Below, in pieces: positions 40,603 to 51,600 of a stretch of DNA of 57,480 nt (its first letter is position 1; the number at the start of each line of letters is the position of its first letter). The translations under genes and the position numbers were made by a program. The stretch is from positions 1 through 57,480 of the forward strand of contig JACVTC010000291.1 in assembly GCA_016946835.1 (NCBI GenBank), written 5' to 3'. Origin of the DNA: Neocallimastix lanati (nom. inval.). Lineage: Eukaryota; Neocallimastigomycota; Neocallimastigomycetes; Neocallimastigales; Neocallimastigaceae. The notes under the pieces were generated by a model. It did no database searches. It saw only the letters and a program-made list of their open reading frames with translations, and had not been told where the DNA came from.

Positions 40603-43600
40603 TCAAGCTTCTCTGTAAGCGGAGTTAAACTTTACTAAATTTTTAAAGTGAACATTCCTATCGAGTTGCTTTCCAGTCTTCTGATCGATTAGGGTTGCCG
40701 TGTTGAATTGAATTTTTAAAATTTTAAATGGTCCATTGTAATATGGTTCTAGCTTAGTGCGGCTAAAGTTTCTAACAAGAACAAGATCACCAGCCTTTAA
40801 TTCTTTTCCTTTTTTCATACTTATTTGTTCTTCTCGTCTTGTTGCCCAATACTTGTTAGCATTCTTCACATTTTCGCATGCTTCTCTAGTCCATTGATAA
40901 TGACGAACAAATTTTTCCATTAAGATTTCATCATATGATTTACCTGCATTTTCAATTGTTCTTATGGCTATATCATAAGGCTGTTGGTCTTCTCTTCCAT
41001 ATACTAATTCAAAACTAGAATGTCCAGTAGCTGTATTTTTGGTAGTTCGAAGTGCCCATAAAGCAGAAGGTAAAACTTCATCCCAATCTTGATTTTTCCT
41101 TCCTAATAAACGGAGTAATTTTCCAATTTCTTTATTTCGATTTTCAGTAAGGCCATTTGATTCAGGGTGGTAAGTAGCTACAAATTTAACATATACATCA
41201 TAAAGATCAAGAAAGATTTTAGTCATATCAGAAGTGAATTGGACTCCATTATCAGTAGTAATAACTTGAGGTACACCATGTCTTGCAAAAACGTTTATTA
41301 AAAATTTAATTATATCAGAGGAAGTTATGTTTTCAGTGGGTTCGGCTTCAACCCATTTGGTAAAGTAATCAACAGTTACTATAATATATTGATTATTATT
41401 TCTTGTTTTTGGTAACGGTCCTATAATATCTAATCCTAAATGCACAAAGGGACCCTCCACTTTAGTTGGATGGTTTTCGGTTGGTTCTGGATATGGTTGA
41501 GGACGATTTAATTGGCATTTTTCACAATTACTAACAATTCTTTTGATATCTTTAATCATATGATTCCAATAAAAGTTTTTCTTAAGTCTTTGATATGTTT
41601 TGTAATATCCTTCGTGGCCAATATTATGAGCTTCTAAAATTAATTTAAACCTTTCATTTTCGTCCGTTATTAATTTTCTATAATTTCCATTGTCGATAAA
41701 GTAATCTTCACCATCAATAACAGTAAACTTTTCATTAATAAATTCCTTTATAACCTTAGATAATAATTCTTCATTATTTCCATTAGTAATTTTTGTTAAT
41801 AATATCTTTCTCTCTTCCTTACTTTTCATTCTTGAAAGAGCATCAGCTAACACATTCTTTTTGCCTGATTCATATTTTATATTAATTCCAAGCATACTAG
41901 CGGTTAGACACCATCTTGTTTGCCTTGCATTCAAAGGTTCTTTATTCTTAAATAAACCAACTAATGGTTTATGATCTGTGTAAATAGTTGTAGGTAATGG
42001 ATTTCCTTCAATATAAGATTTAAATTTAGTCATACAGTAAAATAAAGCTGTTCCTTCCAAATCTGTGATACCATAATTCTTTTCAGTTTTCTTCAAACTT
42101 CTACTTATAAAGTGTATTGGATGCTCCTTACCGGTTTCTTCTTCTTTTTGTAAAAGAACTCCACCAATTCCATTATACGAAGCATCAGTTCTAATGATAA
42201 AAGGTTTGTCAAATGACGGAAATTTTAGAATAGGTGCATTGATTAATTTTTCTTTTAGGAGTTCAAAGCTTTCTTGTTGTTCTTTATTCCATTCATATTT
42301 AGTATTCTTTTTCAATAATTTACATAAAGGTGAGGTAATTTGAGCATATTTAGGGATAAAGTCACGATAATACCCTATTGCTCCTAGAAATGATCTTAAT
42401 TCATGAATTGATGAAGGGGCTTCCCACTTCTTAATAGCTGTTATTTTACTTTCCATGGGACTTAATCCTTTAGTAGTAAGTTTGTGACCTAATACATCAA
42501 CTTCAGTTTGAAGAAAATGGCACTTTTCAATATTAATTTTTAACTTGTTTTCTTTAAATACTTCTAATACTTGTTTAATATGAATTAAATGTTCTTCGAT
42601 ACTTTTTGAATAGATCAAAACATCATCAATAAATACATAAACAAATTCACCAATAAAAGGGAATAAAATTTTATTCATTTCTCTTTGGAAGGTTGAGGGA
42701 GCTCCAGTAAGTCCAAAAGGCATAACCTTAAATTGATAATTTCCAAACTTAGTAGTGAAAGTGGTTACTTCAACGCTTTCTTCATCCATTAAGATTTGGT
42801 GAAAACCAGAAAATAAATCAAGAGTTGTAAATATTTTAGATCCTCCGAGACTATCAAAAATTTCATCTATATATGGAACTGAATAAGAATCTTTTTCTGT
42901 CATATCATTGACTTTTCGGTAGTCAATACACAAGCGCCACTTTCCATTGTGTTTTAGAATGAGTACTACTGGAGATGACCATTCTGAACAGGATGGTTCT
43001 ATCAATCCTTTCTTAATAAGCTTTGTAAGTTCTTCTTTTAAGATATCTGATTTTAATTTAGTTAACCTATAACTTCTTAATTTTACTGGCTTTGCATTTG
43101 CTTTCAAACGGATCTTATGTGGTGAAAGTTTAGAAGGAGTTAGTTCTTCTGTTGAAGTGGCAACTATGTCAATCATTTCTTTGAGAATTTTAATAATTTG
43201 TTCTTTATAATCTTTATTTAAGGTACTTAAAAATTCATCACTCTCAATAAATTCCATTGGAGTTAATTCCTTTATAATTTCCTTTTCATTATTCGTTTCT
43301 TTAACTTTTCTAATAGTGCAAATTATACTTTCTTCATCATAATATTGATTATTTATTTTAGCTATTTCTTCGTATTCACTTTCTGACAAAAGTTTACATA
43401 AACTGTTTAAGGTCGGATGAATAAATAAACAATGATCGATTTGAGTTTTAAAGTTTATTAACATATCATAAAATGAGTCTTCTTTCTCAATAATTCTAAA
43501 GTCCGCATTAAATTCATAATTATTAATTTTTACTGGTAATTGAACAATAATTCCTTCCGAGTATTCTTCATCTTGTGTTGCTAGTTGGATTCTTCCACGA

Positions 43601-44418
43601 CTTTTTCCAACTGTTTCATATTCACCAGGTAATTTATCAAAATACTGCTTAGTAACGATGCTTAGGTTACTACAAGAATCAATTAAAAGTTTTCCTAGTA
43701 CTCCGTCAACACTTGCATCAACCATTGCTAAGTCTTCTTCGGCTACTTCATTACTTTTACTTATGTAGCTATGATCATAGTTATTCACTAATAAAGTTCG
43801 TGCTATTACATTGTCTACAGTTCCAATTATTTTAGATTTTTCTAACTTTAAACCTTGAGTTAATTGTGAACGAATTTTCGGACATGCATTCAAGAGTTGA
43901 CCTATCGTAATACTGGATTTAAGATTATTTAAATCATCCATAATATTGTAAGGTTCTTTATTATTCATCATTTTGATATTCCTTTTTACTAACTGAGTAT
44001 TTTCATTATTAGTTTCTTTAGTTTTTGTTGAAATTAATTTTTCCAAAGTATTAGTTTTATTTTGTTGATTATCTTTATTCATTTCTATATCTTCTATTTC
44101 ATTATCGATTACAAGTATATCTTCAGATTCAACTTTTTTCTTTCCTTTTGATGAATAATTGTTGTTTTCTTCTTTACTTTCTCTTACTCTTGTTATATTT
44201 CTTAATTCCTTTTCTTTTTGTTTTTCTTTGTTAATATTTGGTTGAGTTAAAATTGAAGGAAGTATTTGATTTTTATAAACTTTATTTGGTTTATTATGTA
44301 GCTCATTTTCTTTCTTCTTTCTTAAAGCAGGAGTTGCGAAAGGACGTGGATTATCTTTTAAACTTTTATGTACTTTCTTGGAATTATTTTCTTCCTTTTC
44401 GCTGTTATTATCATTCAT
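40603..44418 (-). CDS. pol: Element E copy 1 Pol polyprotein
   Basis: 1271 codons from the first Met. The frame is open upstream to the frameshift site at 44607-44613, adding about 60 acidic, Asn-rich residues. Domains: retropepsin with LLIDSCSNL (about residue 245; Cys where Gly is normal), RT with LDLFSGFHQI, PFGLTGAPSTFQ and FIDD (about 598), RNase H (RTDASYNG about 743, YTDHKPLVG about 816), integrase H2C2 (HNIGHEG ... CEKC, about 930-966), core GLDIIGPL (about 998), TTDNGVQF (about 1058) and HPESNGLTENRN (about 1086). It ends with an FNGP-like/PFKIL segment (YYNGPFKIL) and no chromodomain. It should yield mature enzymes by protease cleavage. Confidence 0.92.
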   Translation of the reverse strand: MNDNNSEKEENNSKKVHKSLKDNPRPFATPALRKKKENELHNKPNKVYKNQILPSILTQPNINKEKQKEKELRNITRVRESKEENNNYSSKGKKKVESEDILVIDNEIEDIEMNKDNQQNKTNTLEKLISTKTKETNNENTQLVKRNIKMMNNKEPYNIMDDLNNLKSSITIGQLLNACPKIRSQLTQGLKLEKSKIIGTVDNVIARTLLVNNYDHSYISKSNEVAEEDLAMVDASVDGVLGKLLIDSCSNLSIVTKQYFDKLPGEYETVGKSRGRIQLATQDEEYSEGIIVQLPVKINNYEFNADFRIIEKEDSFYDMLINFKTQIDHCLFIHPTLNSLCKLLSESEYEEIAKINNQYYDEESIICTIRKVKETNNEKEIIKELTPMEFIESDEFLSTLNKDYKEQIIKILKEMIDIVATSTEELTPSKLSPHKIRLKANAKPVKLRSYRLTKLKSDILKEELTKLIKKGLIEPSCSEWSSPVVLILKHNGKWRLCIDYRKVNDMTEKDSYSVPYIDEIFDSLGGSKIFTTLDLFSGFHQILMDEESVEVTTFTTKFGNYQFKVMPFGLTGAPSTFQREMNKILFPFIGEFVYVFIDDVLIYSKSIEEHLIHIKQVLEVFKENKLKINIEKCHFLQTEVDVLGHKLTTKGLSPMESKITAIKKWEAPSSIHELRSFLGAIGYYRDFIPKYAQITSPLCKLLKKNTKYEWNKEQQESFELLKEKLINAPILKFPSFDKPFIIRTDASYNGIGGVLLQKEEETGKEHPIHFISRSLKKTEKNYGITDLEGTALFYCMTKFKSYIEGNPLPTTIYTDHKPLVGLFKNKEPLNARQTRWCLTASMLGINIKYESGKKNVLADALSRMKSKEERKILLTKITNGNNEELLSKVIKEFINEKFTVIDGEDYFIDNGNYRKLITDENERFKLILEAHNIGHEGYYKTYQRLKKNFYWNHMIKDIKRIVSNCEKCQLNRPQPYPEPTENHPTKVEGPFVHLGLDIIGPLPKTRNNNQYIIVTVDYFTKWVEAEPTENITSSDIIKFLINVFARHGVPQVITTDNGVQFTSDMTKIFLDLYDVYVKFVATYHPESNGLTENRNKEIGKLLRLLGRKNQDWDEVLPSALWALRTTKNTATGHSSFELVYGREDQQPYDIAIRTIENAGKSYDEILMEKFVRHYQWTREACENVKNANKYWATRREEQISMKKGKELKAGDLVLVRNFSRTKLEPYYNGPFKILKIQFNTATLIDQKTGKQLDRNVHFKNLVKFNSAYREA

Positions 44419-44560
44419 TTTTCTTTTTATAGCATTTATAATGATATTATCCTCACTTTCAGTTGTGTCACTAAAATCAGATTCTTCAGATTCTTTATTA
44501 AAGGAATTATTATCAATTGGGGTATTCTTGGTAAAAGTATTATTTTGTAAATTATTTAAT

Positions 44561-44613
44561 GAAGCTATTGTTTTGTCATTGGGAGTGCTTCTGCTCCCAT
44601 TTAGAAGTTTAAA
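44561..44613 (-). promoter_or_regulatory. Element E copy 1 gag-pol -1 frameshift signal with pseudoknot
   Basis: gag ends TCT TTA AAC TTC TAA, heptamer T TTA AAC (44607-44613). An 8-nt spacer leads to stem 1 GGGAG/CTCCC (44594-44598 with 44581-44585). The loop contains GAAGC, which pairs with GCTTC (44561-44565) across 15 nt. Geometry is the same as in A although the spacer and loop sequences differ. The same signal is at 52592-52644 in copy 2. Confidence 0.82.
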
Positions 44614-45506
44614 GACTTTTTGGAATATATTTCTTTTTTATTTTTTTCCATAATCTTATTTAATTGAGGGCAATAGTATGAGTAATGACCTTCTTCCTTA
44701 CAGAAGAAGCAAGTTTTAACAGATAAATTTCTCATTTTCTGGGTTGATTCTTCTATAATATCTTGAGGTTTCAGTTTATTATTTGTTTGACTTGTTTGGA
44801 AAGTTTCGTTTCTTCTTTTAGGATAAAGTCTTGAAGTAGTACTGTTTTGATTATTTTGATTATGCTGGGAATTATTAACATTATAGGTATTAATATTATT
44901 GTTCCTTACAGAAAGTCTATCTACTTTCTCGGCAATTTTGAAAGCTTTCTCCATACTTATATCATCTTTAAGGGATAATTTCTTCCAGGCTTCATAATTA
45001 TTTTGAATAGAGTCAATATAATCTAGTACACCAATGCGCTTTCTTCTCTTTTTATCAAGTTTAGTGTACAAAGTTCTATATCTTACATTAAAGTCTTTAA
45101 TCTTTTCGTTTCTTTTAATTCGCATTGCACGAAGTTCTTTAAGAAGTAAATTTTGGTCTTCTTTAATACCGTAAAAATTTTCAAGACTTGAAATAATTTT
45201 TTCAAGAGAAGGAAATTTATCATCATCAACATTTTCTTCTTCATCATCTTCTTCTTCATCTGATGAATCATCACTTTCATCATCACTATCTTCTCCCAAA
45301 TCTTCAATAACGCGTTGTACTTCACCAGAGCTGGTAAGTAAACAAGCATTAAATATTGTTTCCGGATCTGTGATACCTTGTATCTTGATCCAAAGTTTTA
45401 ATTCAGTAGCCCAGGACTTTATATCTAAATTGTCCTTGCTAAGCTTCACTATGTCTCGTAATTCTTTCTTTAATTCTTTAAAACTTAAAGTACTTTTAGT
45501 AGACAT
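44601..45506 (-). CDS. gag: Element E copy 1 Gag
   Basis: 301 residues. MSTKSTLSFKELKKELRDI aligns with the A Gag start. An acidic insert (about residues 70-95, DSDDESDDSSDEEEDDEEE) follows the first capsid-like block. Then LRAMRIKRNEKIKDFNVRY, and one knuckle CFFCKEEGHYSYYC near the C terminus. The identical protein is encoded by copy 2. Confidence 0.9.
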   Translation of the reverse strand: MSTKSTLSFKELKKELRDIVKLSKDNLDIKSWATELKLWIKIQGITDPETIFNACLLTSSGEVQRVIEDLGEDSDDESDDSSDEEEDDEEENVDDDKFPSLEKIISSLENFYGIKEDQNLLLKELRAMRIKRNEKIKDFNVRYRTLYTKLDKKRRKRIGVLDYIDSIQNNYEAWKKLSLKDDISMEKAFKIAEKVDRLSVRNNNINTYNVNNSQHNQNNQNSTTSRLYPKRRNETFQTSQTNNKLKPQDIIEESTQKMRNLSVKTCFFCKEEGHYSYYCPQLNKIMEKNKKEIYSKKSLNF

Positions 45507-45688
45507 TTCGTTTTTAGTTAATAATTTTTTTATTGTAAATTAACGAGGTTATTAAATACGAATAAATTTGAAAGTCCAACTTTAAAAATATAATTTAACA
45601 AGTAATTTAATATCGAATCAAATTTTAAAACAATATATCTTAGTAATTTTTGAAAATAATAATTTTATTTGCTTTCTTTAGTAAGTAT

Positions 45689-45876
45689 AAGCTCGAAATC
45701 CTTATCGACAACTTAGTAGAAATTATAAAGCACGAGGTTCTTTTCGACTACTTTTTTAAGAATAATTTTAAGTTCGAAATCTTTATCGACAACTTAATAG
45801 AATAATTTTAAGTTCGAAATCTTTATCGACAACTTAATAGAATATTTTTCAAGCTCGAAATCTTTATCGACCACTT
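45689..45876 (-). other. Five tandem hairpin repeats upstream of gag E (copy 1)
   Basis: 26-bp units start at 45689, 45728, 45770, 45810 and 45851, period 39-42 bp. Each begins AAG and ends CTT. Units 3 and 4 have AAGTT/AACTT outer arms and a TCG/CGA inner pair. The layout (direct repeats of a hairpin just upstream of gag) parallels element A, but the sequences are unrelated. Confidence 0.65.
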
Positions 45877-46051
45877 GAATTTTGTAATTTAGTATATTTG
45901 TAGTAATAAATTTAGAAGCAAAGTTTTATTTATTATTTTCACCTTTCAAAAATTTTTCTTTTTAAACGATAAATATTGTATTGTTATAGCTAATAAAATT
46001 ATTAATTAATTATAATTATTAAATACAAAAAAATAATCTTTATTGTCGTAC

Positions 46052-46200
46052 AATCTGATAGTACACACTGTCTGACGTGCAGCTTACCTAATGGTGTCAT
46101 GCCACGCGTGTGCCACGATTACTATATTCAATATAAAATATAGCAGTTCAGAGCCCACTAGCCCAATTACTATGTAGGATAAACTTAATCCGATAATCTA
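46052..46200 (-). ncRNA. Conserved structured leader element (E copy 1)
   Basis: This aligns with 19991-20142 of element A. The 7-bp hairpin is CTATATT/AATATAG here (46122-46128 with 46137-46143), compensating the A sequence. Flanks do not align with A, which supports selection on this segment. Confidence 0.65.
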
Positions 46201-46359
46201 TGTACGGAATAAAAAAATTTTAAAAGTATTCAATAATATTTTTATTAACTAATAAAAATTAACTAAAAACACAATATTTTCAAAGTAAATTAAGATTCTA
46301 TTACAGGAATTATATAACAAATAAAGTACCAGTAATAAAAAAAAATAAAAAAAATTTAA

Positions 46360-46740
46360 ATGGCGAAGTTAGCCAAAGTCTGATACTTTATATAATAAAG
46401 TGCCTTATAACTAGCACAAAGAAAAGTAAAAAAAATTATATAAAAAAAACAATCTTACGCCTTCGGTGACGTAAGCTCCTTATTCGCCAGTGCTTGGAAA
46501 GTACCCGCACCTTCGTGTGTTGAAACGTTGAAGGTTGAACTATTATTACCGGGTCGGTAACCAAATACCTTCGTCTACTTTCCAATTAATCTCCAAATTA
46601 ACTACTATTCAATAACCTACTATGAATAGAGTTAATTTGTTGCTATCTGAGAATACACTGTGTATGAGCTCTATCCGCTCCTTGTTATAATTTTACAAAA
46701 TTTGTTTTTTTAGAATCTTAATTTTACTTATTTAAAAAAA
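46360..46740 (-). other. GC-richer leader segment of E copy 1
   Basis: A non-coding island with hairpins, for example CTTACG...CGTAAG (46454-46475) and CCTTC...GAAGG. It occupies the same place as 19505-19770 in A but is not clearly alignable. It is repeated in copy 2 at about 54390-54775. Confidence 0.5.
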
Positions 46741-46873
46741 ATTTTTTTTATATATATATATCAAACAAGCGCCATGGGTTAATCAAAGGATTAACGACTT
46801 ACTTGTTTATCAATATAAAATAAAAAAAAAATTAAAAAAAAATCTATGTTATTTACTATTATTTCTATTTAAT

Positions 46874-46891
46874 TCCCCGATATCTCCACCA
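46874..46891 (-). promoter_or_regulatory. Element E copy 1 primer-binding site
   Basis: Minus-strand TGGTGGAGATATCGGGGA, 6 nt inside the 5' LTR, identical to the A site. The same site is at 54909-54926 in copy 2. Confidence 0.7.
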
Positions 46892-46897
46892 TATAAA

Positions 46898-47196
46898 TGT
46901 TAAGGTTTTAGAGAATTAAATAAAAATAAAGTAAGGAAACACAAATTTTATTTATTTATTTATTATTTTTATTTATAAATTTATTTGATTTTATTTGATG
47001 ATATTTAAAAATTAGTAGCAAAATTTACAACTATTTATACTTTTTTTCAAGGCATAAAAGTTGTTCTTGCCACTAAATTACATTTTATTTATTTTTTTTT
47101 TTTAAAAACTATTAAATTTAAATTGATTTTTATAATTAATTATATAAAATTTAATTATAACAATATAAATAAAATACATTTATAATATTAATAAAA

Positions 47197-47262
<66 letters not shown>

Positions 47263-47758
47263 TTATTTATTTAAAAATATCTAAAATATTACTAATAAGA
47301 ATTTATTTAATTGGCTATAATTTTTATTACAATCTGTTAAAATATTCAAATAAAAATAAAAATACTATTCTAATATAAAGGTTTTTAATAAAATAAAATA
47401 TTTTTCAATATAAAATAAAACATTTCGATATAAAATTTTATAATAAAAAGTTAAAATATAATATATAAATTTTTAATTATCAATATATAAAAATATTATT
47501 AATATAAATTTTCATTATTAATATAAAAAAAATAAGATTTATTATTAATATTGCTAATATAAGTTTTAAATATATAAAAATATTACTATTAATATAAGAT
47601 TTAATATAAAAATATAAAGTTTAATATAATTTTTGATTTAATTTTTGATCTTTGGATTTAAAAATTTATTAAAGTACAAAAATAATAATGTACACATAAT
47701 GTATTAGAAATAAATCGTAGATTTAATTAAGAATGCATTATTTAGTACATTCTTATCA
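46898..47758 (-). repeat. Element E copy 1, 5' LTR
   Basis: 861 bp with a T run of about 60. It is nearly identical to 39715-40584 apart from run length. Confidence 0.88.
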
Positions 47759-47761
47759 TAA

Positions 47762-48067
47762 TGTTAAGGTTTTAGAGAATTAAATAAAAATAAAGTAAGG
47801 AAACACAAATTTTATTTATTTATTTATTATTTTTATTTATAAATTTATTTGATTTTATTTGATGATATTTAAAAATTAGTAGCAAAATTTACAACTATTT
47901 ATACTTTTTTTCAAGGCATAAAAGTTGTTCTTGCCACTAAATTACATTTTATTATTATTTTTCTTTTTATATATAAAAACTATTAAATTTAAATTGATTT
48001 TTATAATCAATTATATAAAATTTAATTATAACAATATAAATAAAATACATTTATAATATTAATAAAA

Positions 48068-48120
<53 letters not shown>

Positions 48121-48614
48121 TTATTCTAAATCTATCTAAAATATTACTAATAAGAATTTATTTAATTGGCTATAATTTTTATTACAATCTGTTAAAATAT
48201 TCAAATAAAAATAAAAATACTATTCTAATATAAAGGTTTTTAATAAAATAAAATATTTTTCAATATAAAATAAAACATTTCGATATAAAATTTTATAATA
48301 AAAGTTAAAATATAATATATAAATTTTTAATTATCAATATATAAAAATATTATTAATATAAATTTTCATTATTAATATAAAAAAAAAAATAAGATTTATT
48401 ATTAATATTGCTAATATAAGTTTTAAATATATAAAAATATTACTATTAATATAAGATTTAATATAAAAATATAAAGTTTAATATAATTTTTGATTTAATT
48501 TTTGATCTTTGGATTTAAAAATTTATTAAAGTACAAAAATAATAATGTACACATAATGTATTAGAAATAAATCGTAGATTTAATTAAGAATGCATTATTT
48601 AGTACATTCTTATC
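47762..48614 (-). repeat. Element E copy 2, 3' LTR
   Basis: TGTTAAGG to CTTATCA, with a T run of about 50 at 48070 and a variant TTATTATTTTTCTTTTTATA segment at 47950 not seen in the other E LTRs. Confidence 0.85.
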
Positions 48615-48633
48615 AAGATGCCCCGACGAAGAC

Positions 48634-51600
48634 TCAAGCTTCTCTGTAAGCGGAGTTAAACTTTACTAAATTTTTAAAGTGAACATTCCTATCGAGTTGC
48701 TTTCCAGTCTTCTGATCGATTAAGGTTGCCGTGTTGAATTGAATTTTTAAAATTTTAAATGGTCCATTGTAATATGGTTCTAGCTTAGTGCGGCTAAAGT
48801 TTCTAACAAGAACAAGATCACCAGCCTTTAATTCTTTTCCTTTTTTCATACTTATTTGTTCTTCTCGTCTTGTTGCCCAATACTTGTTAGCATTCTTCAC
48901 ATTTTCGCATGCTTCTCTAGTCCATTGATAATGACGAACAAATTTTTCCATTAAAATTTCATCATATGATTTACCTGCATTTTCAATTGTTCTTATGGCT
49001 ATATCATAAGGCTGTTGGTCTTCTCTTCCATATACTAATTCAAAACTAGAATGTCCAGTAGCTGTATTTTTGGTAGTTCGAAGTGCCCATAAAGCAGAAG
49101 GTAAAACTTCATCCCAATCTTGATTTTTCCTTCCTAATAAACGAAGTAATTTTCCAATTTCTTTATTTCGATTTTCAGTAAGGCCATTTGATTCAGGGTG
49201 GTAAGTAGCTACAAATTTAACATATACATCATAAAGATCAAGAAAGATTTTAGTCATATCAGAAGTGAATTGGACTCCATTATCAGTAGTAATAACTTGA
49301 GGTACACCATGTCTTGCAAAAACGTTTATTAAAAATTTAATTATATCAGAGGAAGTTATGTTTTCAGTGGGTTCGGCTTCAACCCATTTGGTAAAGTAAT
49401 CAACAGTTACTATAATATATTGATTATTATTTCTTGTTTTTGGTAACGGTCCTATAATATCTAATCCTAAATGCACAAAGGGACCCTCCACTTTAGTTGG
49501 ATGGTTTTCGGTTGGTTCTGGATATGGTTGAGGACGATTTAACTGGCATTTTTCACAATTACTAACAATTCTTTTGATATCTTTAATCATATGATTCCAA
49601 TAAAAGTTTTTCTTAAGTCTTTGATATGTTTTGTAATATCCTTCGTGGCCAATATTATGAGCTTCTAAAATTAATTTAAACCTTTCATTTTCGTCCGTTA
49701 TTAATTTTCTATAATTTCCATTGTCGATAAAGTAATCTTCACCATCAATAACAGTAAACTTTTCATTAATAAATTCCTTTATAACTTTAGATAATAATTC
49801 TTCATTATTTCCATTAGTAATTTTTGTTAATAATATCTTTCTCTCTTCCTTACTTTTCATTCTTGAAAGAGCATCAGCTAACACATTCTTTTTGCCTGAT
49901 TCATATTTTATATTAATTCCAAGCATACTAGCGGTTAGACACCATCTTGTTTGCCTTGCATTCAAAGGTTCTTTATTCTTAAATAAACCAACTAATGGTT
50001 TATGATCTGTGTAAATAGTTGTAGGTAATGGATTTCCTTCAATATAAGATTTAAATTTAGTCATACAGTAAAACAAAGCGGTTCCTTCTAAATCGGTAAT
50101 ACCATAATTCTTTTCAGCTTTCTTTAAACTTCTACTTATAAAGTGTATTGGATGCTCCTTACCGGTTTCTTCTTCTTTTTGTAAAAGAACTCCACCAATT
50201 CCATTATACGAAGCATCAGTTCTAATGATAAAAGGTTTGTCAAATGACGGAAATTTTAGAATAGGTGCATTGATTAATTTTTCTTTTAGGAGTTCAAAGC
50301 TTTCTTGTTGTTCTTTATTCCATTCATATTTAGGTATTCTTTTTCAATAATTTACATAAAGGTGAGGTAATTTGAGCATATTTAGGAATAAAAGTCACGA
50401 TAATATCCCTACTGCTCCTAGAAATGATCTTAATTCATGAAGTGATGAAGGGGCTTCCCACTTCTTAATAGCTGTTATCTTACTTTCCATGGGACTTAAT
50501 CCTTTAGTAGTAAGTTTGTGACCTAATACATCAACTTCAGTTTGAAGAAAATGGCACTTTTCAATATTAATTTTTAACTTGTTTTCTTTAAATACTTCTA
50601 ATACTTGTTTAATATGAATTAAATGTTCTTCGATACTTTTTGAATAGATCAAAACATCATCAATAAATACATAAACAAATTCACCAATAAAAGGGAATAA
50701 AATTTTATTCATTTCTCTTTGGAAGGTTGAGGGAGCTCCAGTAAGTCCAAAAGGCATAACCTTAAATTGATAATTTCCAAACTTAGTAGTGAAAGTGGTT
50801 ACTTCAACGCTTTCTTCATCCATTAAGATTTGGTGAAAACCAGAAAATAAATCAAGAGTTGTAAATATTTTAGCTCCTCCGAGACTATCAAAAATTTCAT
50901 CTATATATGGAACTGAATAAGAATCTTTTTCTGTCATATCATTGACTTTTCGGTAGTCAATGCACAAGCGCCACTTTCCATTGTGTTTTAGAATGAGTAC
51001 TACTGGAGATGACCATTCTGAACAGGATGGTTCTATCAATCCTTTCTTAATAAGCTTTGTAAGTTCTTCTTTTAAGATATCTGATTTTAATTTAGTTAAC
51101 CTATAACTTCTTAATTTTACTGGCTTTGCATTTGCTTTCAAACGGATCTTATGTGGTGAAAGTTTAGAAGGAGTTAGTTCTTCTGTTGAAGTGGCAACTA
51201 TGTCAATCATTTCTTTGAGAATTTTAATAATTTGTTCTTTATAATCTTTATTTAAGGTACTTAAAAATTCATCACTCTCAATAAATTCCATTGGAGTTAA
51301 TTCCTTTATAATTTCCTTTTCATTATTCGTTTCTTCAACTTTTCTAATAGTGCAGATTATACTTTCTTCATCATAATATTGATTATTTATTTTAGCTATT
51401 TCTTCGTATTCACTTTCTGACAAAAGTTTACATAGACTGTTTAAGGTTGGATGAATAAATAAACAATGATCGATTTGAGTTTTAAAGTTTATTAACATAT
51501 CATAAAATGAGTCTTCTTTCTCAATAATTCTAAAGTCCGCATTAAATTCATAATTATTAATTTTTACTGGTAATCGAACAATAATTCCTTCCGAGTATTC

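Larger units (their letters stand above)
39715..47758 (-). mobile_element. Ty3/gypsy LTR retrotransposon E, copy 1 (frames intact)
   Basis: About 8.0 kb, with LTRs of 870 and 861 bp whose main difference is T-run length. gag, the frameshift signal and pol are all intact, so this is a potentially active copy. It lies between element D (spacer TAAAA) and E copy 2 (spacer TAA). It is the closest relative of A in this window, sharing protease motif, primer site and leader element. Confidence 0.9.

Noticed and set aside
46898-48614. One shared LTR between the two E elements from unequal crossing over
   Set aside because: Two complete, slightly different LTRs are present with TAA between them.
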